A DNA stretch of 64,000 bases from Skermanella sp. TT6 (lineage in GTDB: Bacteria > Pseudomonadota > Alphaproteobacteria > Azospirillales > Azospirillaceae). Made by a program: the position numbers and the translations under genes. The stretch spans positions 1 to 64,000 of the forward strand of contig NZ_CP067422.1 of NCBI RefSeq assembly GCF_016653635.2. The letters are read 5' to 3'. The notes under the pieces were generated by a model that was given only the letters and a program-made list of their open reading frames with translations, searched no databases and was not told the origin of the DNA. Numbering within the stretch: position 1 is the first letter of the stretch; every line of letters starts with the position of its first letter. Shown piece by piece: positions 35,151-41,882 of the stretch.

Positions 35151-35804
35151 ATGGCATCACCGGCGGGATACGCATTGGCTTTCGCGGCCCTGATCGCGGC
35201 CGGCGCCGCCTGGTGGTACCCGGCGCGGGAACCCGCAAGGGCCACTCCGATCCGGGATGCCGTCAGCGCGGCCATAGAGCAGCGGATCGGCCATCCCTGG
35301 CGCGTCCGCACCCTGCATGTCAGGGCGCCCGTCCCGGCCGATGCCGAGGGATCCTATCTGGTGGATGTGGAGGTCGAACTGGCCGAGCCGACCTTCACGG
35401 CGCTCGAACTGGTGGAAGGGGCCACCCTGGCGACCGCGGTGGGGTCGCCAGGATATTCCAAGCGGCTGTTCGGCAGGCTATGGCTGGACGAGGGGAACGC
35501 GGCGGCGCCGGTGCGGCTGCACATCGACAACATGGCCACCCTGGACCGGATGGGGACGCCCCTGTCGCGGATCCCCGGGCGGGTCATCGCGCGGGACAGC
35601 TTCGAGTTCGAAAGATGGAGCGCGGCACCGCAGGCGACGGCCGGTGCGGGTGACTCAGCGTGCCTTGGCCGCTGTCCGCTTGACCGGCTCGGTCATGTAG
35701 AGAACCAGGAAGGTGACCAGCGGCGTGAAGAGCAGGCTGAGCACGAAGGCGCCGACGAAACGGCAACGGCGGCCGCTGCCGACGAAGCCGACGACTATCG
35801 ATAG
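35151..35804 (+). CDS. Hypothetical exported protein
   Basis: Start at ATG 35151 has GGGGAG six bases upstream; the nearby ATG 35145 sits too close to it. N-terminal hydrophobic segment ('GYALAFAALIAAGAAWWYPA'), then an alpha/beta domain of about 140 residues ('IRDAVSAAIEQRIGHPWRVR', 'SYLVDVEVELAEPTFTALEL'). The last 50 residues ('EGDQRREEQAEHEGADETA') are low-complexity and are antisense to the more convincing small membrane gene at 35655-35840. The natural 3' end may therefore have been altered by a frameshift. Family unknown. Confidence 0.5.
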   Translation: MASPAGYALAFAALIAAGAAWWYPAREPARATPIRDAVSAAIEQRIGHPWRVRTLHVRAPVPADAEGSYLVDVEVELAEPTFTALELVEGATLATAVGSPGYSKRLFGRLWLDEGNAAAPVRLHIDNMATLDRMGTPLSRIPGRVIARDSFEFERWSAAPQATAGAGDSACLGRCPLDRLGHVENQEGDQRREEQAEHEGADETATAAAADEADDYR

Positions 35805-35840
35805 GAAGACGTAGAGGAACGTGAAAAGAAGGGGCGGCAT
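35655..35840 (-). CDS. Small two-span membrane protein, 61 aa
   Basis: ATG 35840 is preceded by CAGGGAACCAGGA. 'MPPLLFTFLYVFLSIVVGFV' forms the first span, 'FVGAFVLSLLFTPLVTFLVL' the second, with a basic loop 'GSGRRCR' and a basic tail 'KRTAAKAR'. The composition is much more protein-like than the opposing frame. It overlaps the plus-strand gene tail to tail by 150 bases. Function unknown. Confidence 0.6.
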   Translation of the reverse strand: MPPLLFTFLYVFLSIVVGFVGSGRRCRFVGAFVLSLLFTPLVTFLVLYMTEPVKRTAAKAR

Positions 35841-35933
35841 TCCTGGTTCCCTGAAACGGATCTTCCGGCACGGCGATTGCTAAGCAACCATTGGGAACGT
35901 TACTAACGATCGTTTTCTCTTCCGGTTCGTCAT

Positions 35934-36155
35934 CCGCGGGCTTGACCCGCGGATCTCAAGGCACGGAGGCTCCGATGCTTCCCGTGAAAGATGGCCGGAT
36001 CAAGTCCGGCCATGACGAAAAAGGGGTAGTTCCGCCTTGAATTCAGGCTTGTGAGCAGTTAGCAACAACCGTGCCGGACAGCTGTGGGCTTGACCCGGTC
36101 ATCGCTTGCAGGCTTCATCGGCGCCGCCATGCAGGGAGATACCCGGGTCAAGCCC
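35934..36155. repeat. Cluster of REP-like hairpins
   Basis: Three inverted repeats in 220 bases: ccgcggg-cttga-cccgcgg (35934-35952), ggccgga-tcaag-tccggcc (35993-36011), and a long-range pair gggcttgacccgg (36086-36098) with ccgggtcaagccc (36143-36155). All share a 'CTTGA/TCAAG' core flanked by C/G blocks. This is the style of REP-type palindromes common in alphaproteobacterial intergenic DNA. The interval 35841-36228 holds no gene. Confidence 0.65.
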
Positions 36156-36228
36156 GCGCAGGACGAACCGGCCGGGTCGGCCGCCATGGAAATCGTTCCA
36201 CGGCGGCCGAAGCGGCCCTAAGTCGGGC

Positions 36229-36702
36229 TCAGGCGGCGACCGGGGTCTCCGGAGCGGCCTGGGCGCCCTTGAACTCCTTCTCGAAGTGGCTGCGCACCTT
36301 CTCCGGCTCGAAGTTCAGCAGCGATCCGCCGGTCTCGTAGTGCAGGACGAAGACCTTGCCGACCGCCTGGGTCAGGGCGTAGGCGAAGCCCGAGCTGACG
36401 GCCATGCCGACCGCGGTGCCGACGATCGGGATGAGCTTGATCACGGTGCCGAGGACGGCCAGCGAGCCGCCCGCCAGGGCGCCGGGCAGGACGCCGCCGA
36501 TCAGCGCGCTGACCACGGTCTTGGCGCGGTCCTGGCTGAAGGGGACGCCGTACAGCTTGGACAGGTCCGAGACCATCTTGATCTGGACCGCCACGATCGC
36601 GGCGATGTCCAGCGTCGGGACGGGGATCAGCCCGCCGCCGGCGGCCCACAGGGCGTAGCGCGAAACCAGCTTGTTGGCGTCAGTGATACGTTCGTTGCTC
36701 AT
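36229..36702 (-). CDS. DUF697-family membrane protein
   Basis: 157 residues with the DUF697 pattern: a helix 'KLVSRYALWAAGGGLIPVPT', 'LDIAAIVAVQIKMVSDLSKL', then two membrane spans ('ALAGGSLAVLGTVIKLIPIV', 'GTAVGMAVSSGFAYALTQAV'). In other proteins this domain is joined to a Ras-like GTPase (YcjF-type) but here it stands alone. Inner-membrane location; biochemical role not established. Its promoter should lie just upstream of 36702. Confidence 0.85.
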   Translation of the reverse strand: MSNERITDANKLVSRYALWAAGGGLIPVPTLDIAAIVAVQIKMVSDLSKLYGVPFSQDRAKTVVSALIGGVLPGALAGGSLAVLGTVIKLIPIVGTAVGMAVSSGFAYALTQAVGKVFVLHYETGGSLLNFEPEKVRSHFEKEFKGAQAAPETPVAA

Positions 36703-37255
36703 AACTCTCTCCGTGGCCTGGGTACCGCCTCGGCGCAGATCGTCGGGTAGCGCTCAACAGCAATGGGCCACACCTTGCGCCAATGCAACTGACGAGAGTG
36801 TATAAACGGTTTTCGGGTTACTGCAAGCATAAACTCGCGCATAAGAGTTATAGGTTCTGAAAAATACCTGCATGAAGGTTTATTCGCGTATGCGCCGTAA
36901 CGTACGGCCGAGTCGTTTACTCGCGATCGAAACTCCCAGGTAAGTTTGCCTGTTCCACTGTTATGTAAAAGTGACAATTTGGGTTGTTTCGCCACGTGCC
37001 GTTCAAGGCGCTTTCATCTCGGTCACGTTTTGGTTACACCATATGATCTAAGCCAAAGGTGAAGCTTTTGGTGGAGTCGGCTGCGCCTGTTCCGGCCTGG
37101 AGCTTACCCGATTCGGTTTGGATAGGTAAGCTAATATGGCTAATCCATGCGTGGTATGGTTATATGTCCGGCGGCTGGTCGCGAAGCGCCTCCGCCGGTC
37201 CGCGGCGACCGGCGGCGATGGAAGCCGGTCCTCCGACAAAGATGCGAGGCTTGTG
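36703..37255. other. AT-richer intergenic region at cluster border
   Basis: About 550 bases between the DUF697 gene and the first gene of the peptide cluster. It is visibly AT-richer than its surroundings ('gcataagagttataggttctg', 'ggataggtaagctaatatgg'), holds no convincing gene, and contains an inverted repeat at 37101-37132 listed separately. Promoters for both flanking genes are expected. A minus-strand open frame at 36699-36995 reads the overlap of DUF697 upstream DNA and lacks a ribosome site. Confidence 0.45.
37101..37132. promoter_or_regulatory. Inverted repeat upstream of the NRPS-associated operon
   Basis: AGCTTACC and GGTAAGCT, perfect 8-base arms separated by 16 bases, about 125 bases before the first gene of the operon. 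It could be an operator for a dimeric regulator or the stem of a leader hairpin. No regulator gene is present in the visible part of the cluster. Confidence 0.35.
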
Positions 37256-37795
37256 ATGGCACCCAGAAAACGCGGTGGAATGGCTGGGTCTTTCGAGCCC
37301 CCGGCCGGCTCGATCTCCCGGTCCGACGACCCGGAGTCCGGCGGAACCGACTCCGGCGCGCCGTCCGAAGCCGACTCGATGCTCTCCGGACCGGCTTCCC
37401 CGGCCGGGCCTCCCGACCCGGCCCCCGCGGCCTACGGCATCCCCTGCGAGTCGGCCCCGATGTTCCCGGCCCCGATGTTCCCGGCCCCGGCGCCGCTCCC
37501 CGACGCGGTGCCCGCCGACGCGGCGCCGGCCGAGTCCCTGGCCGAATCGCCGGCCGCCCCGACCGGAGCCCTTCCCGCCGCCGGGCCGGACGTCGCGCCG
37601 CAGCCGGCGCCGGACGCCGTCACGGCGTCGGCCAGCGCCCTCGGCAGCGTGACGGGCCTCGGGCTGGCGGCCTTCGTGGGCGGCGGGTTCCTCATGATGG
37701 GGCTCGGCGCCGCGGTGGGGGCCTATTATTCCGTCGCCCTGGCGGAGCAGTATGTCAGGCGTGTCGGCGGCCTCGGCCGCCCGGGGGCCGCATGA
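37256..37795 (+). CDS. Ala/Pro-rich small membrane protein, first gene of NRPS operon
   Basis: 179 residues. ATG 37256 has GAGG seven bases upstream. Residues 1-120 are low-complexity, Pro/Ala/Ser/Asp-rich and likely disordered, with a repeated 'MFPAP' at about 68-77. One membrane span near 130-155 ('GLGLAAFVGGGFLMMGLGAA') is followed by a short basic end 'RRVGGLGRPGAA'. It overlaps the thioesterase start (ATGA), so it is part of the operon. I recognise no family; it may organise the assembly line or exporter at the membrane, which is conjecture. Confidence 0.55.
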   Translation: MAPRKRGGMAGSFEPPAGSISRSDDPESGGTDSGAPSEADSMLSGPASPAGPPDPAPAAYGIPCESAPMFPAPMFPAPAPLPDAVPADAAPAESLAESPAAPTGALPAAGPDVAPQPAPDAVTASASALGSVTGLGLAAFVGGGFLMMGLGAAVGAYYSVALAEQYVRRVGGLGRPGAA

Positions 37796-38511
37796 CGGGT
37801 ACGGGTCGGATCACCCTGTTCTGCTTCGCCCATGCCGGCGCCGGCGCGTCGGCATACCGGTCCTGGGTCTCCGCGGCGCCTTTCCGGGTCGTTCCGGTGC
37901 AGTATCCCGGCCGCGAGGACCGGATCGCGGAGGAACCCTTCTCCGACATCGGCGCCCTGGCCGCGCATGTCGAGCGGCGCGTCCTCGACCAGGTCGGGGG
38001 AGGCCGCTACGCGCTGTTCGGCCACAGCATGGGCGCCATGGTCGCCTACGAGCTGGCCCAGCGGCTGCGCGGCCGGGACGTGCCCCAGCCCTGCGCCCTC
38101 TTCGTGTCGGGGCGCGAGCCGCCCCACCGTCCCCGGCTGCTGGAGCCGGTGTCGCACCTGGACGACCGGGCGCTGATCGACCGGATCGTGGCCCTGGGCG
38201 GCACCCCGGCGGAAGTGGCGGCCCATCCGGAACTGCTGGAGTTGGTGATTCCCATCCTGCGCGCCGACTTCCGCGCCTGCGAGACCTACCGGCCGACCCT
38301 GGCGCCGCCGCTGGCCCTGCCCATCCACGTGCTGTGCGGGGAGCGGGACGACCATGTGGTGGTGGAGGAGCTGGGCGAGTGGCGGGACCACGGCGCCGGC
38401 GCCGGCTCCGTCACCCTTTTCCCCGGCGGCCATTTCTATCTCTCGTCGGCCCGGGACGCGGTGATCGCGCGGATCGCCGCCCTGCTCCGCGACGTCGCCC
38501 CCGGCGGATGA
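37792..38511 (+). CDS. Type II thioesterase
   Basis: 239 residues, alpha/beta hydrolase of the stand-alone editing thioesterases that remove wrong or stalled groups from NRPS carrier proteins. The GxSxG nucleophile is 'GHSMG' (Ser79), the Asp is in 'CGERDDH' (186/187), and the His is in 'PGGHFYL' (His214). 'VQYPGREDRIAEEPF' and 'ELAQRLRGR' are typical of this family. ATG 37792 overlaps the preceding stop. Its presence supports the cluster as a working peptide pathway. Confidence 0.94.
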   Translation: MTGTGRITLFCFAHAGAGASAYRSWVSAAPFRVVPVQYPGREDRIAEEPFSDIGALAAHVERRVLDQVGGGRYALFGHSMGAMVAYELAQRLRGRDVPQPCALFVSGREPPHRPRLLEPVSHLDDRALIDRIVALGGTPAEVAAHPELLELVIPILRADFRACETYRPTLAPPLALPIHVLCGERDDHVVVEELGEWRDHGAGAGSVTLFPGGHFYLSSARDAVIARIAALLRDVAPGG

Positions 38512-38603
38512 GGTTGCCCGGTCGTGACCAATCTTGTCTGCTCGAACGCGGTCGCGGCGGGGATGGCCCCGCCCGATGCGCCCCTTGCCGGGATCCGGGC
38601 TGA

Positions 38604-40247
38604 ATGACGTTCATCAGGCTGGTTCTCCGGGAAAGCCGCTCGTCCCCCTACAAGGTCGCGGTCATGGCGATGCTGGCCGGTCTCGGCAACGCCATGATCC
38701 TGGCGATCATCAACCGGTCCGCGGACCTCGCCAACGACGGCGGCGCCCAGGTCGCCGACATGATCCTGTTCGCCGCCACCATGGGCATCCAGGTGCTGGC
38801 GCAGCGCTACGTCTCCCGCACCACCACCCGCGAGGTCGAGGAGATCATCCACCGCCTGCGCAAGCGGCTGATCTCGCTGATCCGCCAGACCGACCTGACG
38901 GCGCTGGAGGGGATCGGCCGCTCCGAGATCTACGCGATGATCACGAAGGAGACGCAGGCGATCTCGTCCAGCGTGCCGATGCTGGTCAACGGCTGCCAGT
39001 CCGGCATCCTGCTGGTGTTCACGCTCGCCTATATCTACGTCCTGTCGTCGACCGCCTTCATGCTGACGATCGCGATCACCGCCATCGCGGCGTCGACCCA
39101 CCTGGCGCGGATCGGGCAGCTCCGGCGGGAGGTCGAGCTGTCCTTCCAGCTGGAGAACCAGCTGTTCGAGCGGCTGACCGACCTGCTCTCGGGCTACAAG
39201 GAGGTCAAGCTCAACATCCGCCGCAGCCGGGAGCTGCAGGAGCATTTCGACGAGGTCTCGTCCGCCTCCACCGAGGCCAAGGTCAAGACGCAGATCGGCA
39301 TCAGCAACGAGTTCCTGTTCGCGCAGTCGATCTTCTACCTGATGCTGGCGGCGATGGTGTTCGTGGTGCCGGCCCTCAGCCCGACCTTCAGCGACGTGGC
39401 CCTGAAGACCAGCGCCGCGGTGCTGTTCCTGATCGGGCCGATCACCAGCCTGGTCCAGGCCATCCCGGCCATCACCATGGCCAACGCCGCGACCGACAAC
39501 ATCGAGCGGCTGTCCAAGACCCTGTCGGAGCGGATCGACCCGACGGCCACGGACGACGAGGTCGAGTCCTTCGCCCGGATCGAGTTCCAGGACGTCACCT
39601 TCTCCTACGTGGACCCCCGGTACGGCACCCGGTTCTCGGTCGGCCCGTTCAATGTGGACGTGAACAGGGGCGAGATGGTCTTCATCACCGGCGGCAACGG
39701 CGCCGGCAAGTCGACCTTCCTGAAGCTGTTCACCGGGCTGTACCGGCCCGACGGCGGCCGCATCCTGCTCGACGGCAAGCAGCTCGACCAGCGCCGCCAC
39801 GGGGCCTACCGCAGCCTGATCTCGGCGGTGTTCACCGACTACCATCTGTTCCGCCGGCTATACGGGCTGCCGGAGGCGGACGTCTCGTCCCTGCTCCGGC
39901 AGATGGAGATCGACCACAAGGTGTCGATGACCGGCCGCGACTTCGACAGCCTGGACTTCTCGGCCGGCCAGAAGAAGCGCCTGGCGCTGATCGTGGCGCT
40001 GCTGGAGGACCGGCCGATCATCGTCCTGGACGAATGGGCGGCCGACCAGGACCCGATCTTCCGCCGCAAGTTCTACGAGGAGCTGCTGCCGGCGTTCAAG
40101 GCCATGGGCAAGACCGTCGTCGCGGTCACCCACGACGACCGCTATTTCGGCCTGGCCGACCGCCGCCTGCACATGGAGGAAGGGCGTTTCGCTCCCGAGG
40201 GGCACGACTCCGGCAGCCACGCCCCTGACCAAGGAGACCACGCGTGA
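38604..40247 (+). CDS. Cyclic peptide export ABC transporter (SyrD/PvdE type)
   Basis: 547 residues: six membrane spans (about 15-290) fused to one ATPase domain. Walker A 'GGNGAGKST' near 363, the signature-like 'LDFSAGQKKRLAL' near 451, Walker B 'IIVLDEWAADQDP' near 472, and the His switch 'VTHDD' near 510 are visible. The signature reads SAGQK rather than LSGGQ, as in the SyrD/PvdE group which moves lipopeptides or siderophore precursors across the inner membrane. The next gene starts in an ATGA-type overlap. Confidence 0.94.
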   Translation: MTFIRLVLRESRSSPYKVAVMAMLAGLGNAMILAIINRSADLANDGGAQVADMILFAATMGIQVLAQRYVSRTTTREVEEIIHRLRKRLISLIRQTDLTALEGIGRSEIYAMITKETQAISSSVPMLVNGCQSGILLVFTLAYIYVLSSTAFMLTIAITAIAASTHLARIGQLRREVELSFQLENQLFERLTDLLSGYKEVKLNIRRSRELQEHFDEVSSASTEAKVKTQIGISNEFLFAQSIFYLMLAAMVFVVPALSPTFSDVALKTSAAVLFLIGPITSLVQAIPAITMANAATDNIERLSKTLSERIDPTATDDEVESFARIEFQDVTFSYVDPRYGTRFSVGPFNVDVNRGEMVFITGGNGAGKSTFLKLFTGLYRPDGGRILLDGKQLDQRRHGAYRSLISAVFTDYHLFRRLYGLPEADVSSLLRQMEIDHKVSMTGRDFDSLDFSAGQKKRLALIVALLEDRPIIVLDEWAADQDPIFRRKFYEELLPAFKAMGKTVVAVTHDDRYFGLADRRLHMEEGRFAPEGHDSGSHAPDQGDHA

Positions 40248-41344
40248 GTTCCGTCTGGGGGCACATCAAGGCATTCTTCCGGCGTCACCTGATGAAGGTG
40301 ACGATGATGCTGCTGATCCTCTCCTTCCTGGCCGGCCTGCTTTATCCCATGTCGGTCATCTCGATCCCGTCGGGTCATGTCGGCGTGCTGTGGCGCCGCT
40401 TCTTCGGCGGCACCGACACGACGACGGTCTGGCAGGAAGGCATCCACCTGATCGCGCCGTTCGACGAGCTGTTCATCTACGACGCCCGCCTGCTCCAGGT
40501 TCATCACGACTTCGACGTGCTGTCCAGCGACGGCCTGAACATGACGGTCAACATCGCGTTCCGGTACCGGATCGTGCCGGAACATGTCCCGATCCTGCAC
40601 AAATACGTGGGAAGAGGCTACACCGACATCCTGCTGCTGCCGGAGATCGGGTCCCAGGCGCGCGACATCTTCGCCACGTACATGCCGGACGAGATCTATA
40701 CCAAGCGTGTGGAGATCCAGGACAAGATCGAGGCCCAGGTCCGCAACAACCTGATCACCCAGTTCAATCCGGACAAGCTGATCGACGTCGAGTATGTCAA
40801 GCTGGAGGACATCCTGATCCGGTCGATCCAGCTGCCCGCCGACGTGCAGGCTTCCATCGTCCGCAAGGTCGAGCAGTACCACCTGTCGCTGGAATATGTC
40901 CACCGCCTGAACCGGGAGCGCAGCGAGGCCCAGCGCCGCGAGATCGAGGCGAACGGCATCCGCAAGTTCCAGGAGATCATCGGCGAGGGCATCACCCAGG
41001 CCTACCTTCAATGGAAGGGAATCGACGCGACCCTCCAGCTCGCCCAGTCGCCCAACGCCAAGGTCGTGATCATCGGCTCCGGCAGTTCCGGCCTGCCGCT
41101 GATCCTGGGCAACATCGACGGGGCCTCCGCAGCGGGACCGGGCGCCGGCAGCGGAACGGTGCTGCTGCCCGGGGCGCTGAACCAGCCGAGCGGGCTGACC
41201 GAGCTCCAGCCGCCGCCGCTTCGCCTGGCGGTGCCGCCGGACGACAACAAGCGGATCGCGGTGCCGCTCCCGGCGCCGGCGGGCGCTCCGCCCCAGGCCG
41301 GGCCGGGAGCGCCCGCCGCCCAGCCGGGGCGGCCGGCGCCATGA
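40244..41344 (+). CDS. SPFH / band 7 (prohibitin-like) protein
   Basis: 366 residues. One N-terminal span (about 17-38, 'MKVTMMLLILSFLAGLLYPM') is followed by the SPFH domain ('SIPSGHVGVLWRRFFGGTDT', 'LNMTVNIAFRYRIVPEHVPI') and a coiled-coil Glu/Arg-rich helix ('VEQYHLSLEYVHRLNRERSE', to about 260). The tail after 280 is Pro/Ala/Gly-rich. Such proteins form oligomeric membrane rings or microdomains and hold partner proteins, often membrane proteases. The four-base overlap with the exporter gene indicates shared translation and a link to the exporter. Not a normal NRPS cluster member. Confidence 0.88.
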   Translation: MSSVWGHIKAFFRRHLMKVTMMLLILSFLAGLLYPMSVISIPSGHVGVLWRRFFGGTDTTTVWQEGIHLIAPFDELFIYDARLLQVHHDFDVLSSDGLNMTVNIAFRYRIVPEHVPILHKYVGRGYTDILLLPEIGSQARDIFATYMPDEIYTKRVEIQDKIEAQVRNNLITQFNPDKLIDVEYVKLEDILIRSIQLPADVQASIVRKVEQYHLSLEYVHRLNRERSEAQRREIEANGIRKFQEIIGEGITQAYLQWKGIDATLQLAQSPNAKVVIIGSGSSGLPLILGNIDGASAAGPGAGSGTVLLPGALNQPSGLTELQPPPLRLAVPPDDNKRIAVPLPAPAGAPPQAGPGAPAAQPGRPAP

Positions 41345-41353
41345 CCGGCGGGT

Positions 41354-41563
41354 TCAGGCGCCGGCTTCGGCCAGGCGCCGCCGCAGGCTGGCCGGCCTCA
41401 TGTCGGTCCATACCTCGCGGATATGGTCCAGGCACTCGGCCTTGGTGCCGGTCTTGCCGACCGCCCGCCAGCCCTGGGGCACCGGCTTGAACTCCGGCCA
41501 GATGGAATACTGCTCCTCGTCGTTGATCACGACGGTGAAAACGACGGAGTCGTCGTCAAACAT
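41354..41563 (-). CDS. MbtH-like protein
   Basis: 69 residues with the family pattern: '[20 protein letters not shown]', '[16 protein letters not shown]', '[20 protein letters not shown]', including the conserved Trp residues. MbtH proteins bind the N-terminal part of A domains and are needed for their folding or activity. AGGAG lies seven bases before ATG 41563. It is on the minus strand, convergent to the SPFH gene (9-base gap) and divergent from the NRPS genes. Confidence 0.95.
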   Translation of the reverse strand: MFDDDSVVFTVVINDEEQYSIWPEFKPVPQGWRAVGKTGTKAECLDHIREVWTDMRPASLRRRLAEAGA

Positions 41564-41882
41564 TCAGCGTCTCCTGGGAAGTTGCATACGAAGATATGAT
41601 GCATGGATTTTCATCGATGCCGGCAATATCCCTAGTTCGGGAATGATCCTATTGTGCGGCAATTTTGGTTGTGGTAACACAGGAACAGATGCTTGTCGAT
41701 AGAATGACAGAATGTCGCACATAGTTAACCCTGCATGACAGTGTCATTATCACAGTATCAAAAGAAGGCGGATGTTTTCTGTTTCAGGTTGAGTTTTCAG
41801 GGCGTTGCCGGGCGCCGGGGTGTTCTTGCTTCCGATCGCGGCGATTGTTAATCCGGGTTAATTTTCTTTGCGAGCGCTAGCC
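41564..41882. promoter_or_regulatory. Divergent promoter region of mbtH and NRPS genes
   Basis: About 320 bases, AT-richer than the flanks. It contains the palindrome ATGACA-G-TGTCAT (41735-41747) and a related, looser ATGACA-GAA-TGTC (41704-41716). Two similar sites 31 bases apart suggest binding of a dimeric regulator controlling both directions. No Fur-box match is clear. The NRPS start is ATG 41883; a TTG at 41868 is possible. No strong ribosome site is seen. Confidence 0.45.

Noticed and set aside
36866-36879. Lux-box-like ACCT-GCATGA-AGGT upstream of the cluster
   Set aside because: Too short and diverged from known lux boxes, and no LuxR/LuxI genes are present.
36699-36995. Minus-strand 98-codon frame before DUF697
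   Set aside because: No ribosome site, unnatural composition, and it covers the expected DUF697 promoter.
41564-41882. Fur box in the NRPS promoter (siderophore hypothesis)
   Set aside because: No convincing GATAATGATAATCATTATC-like match; 'gtgtcattatcacag' is only partly similar. No siderophore receptor or hydroxylase gene is visible either.
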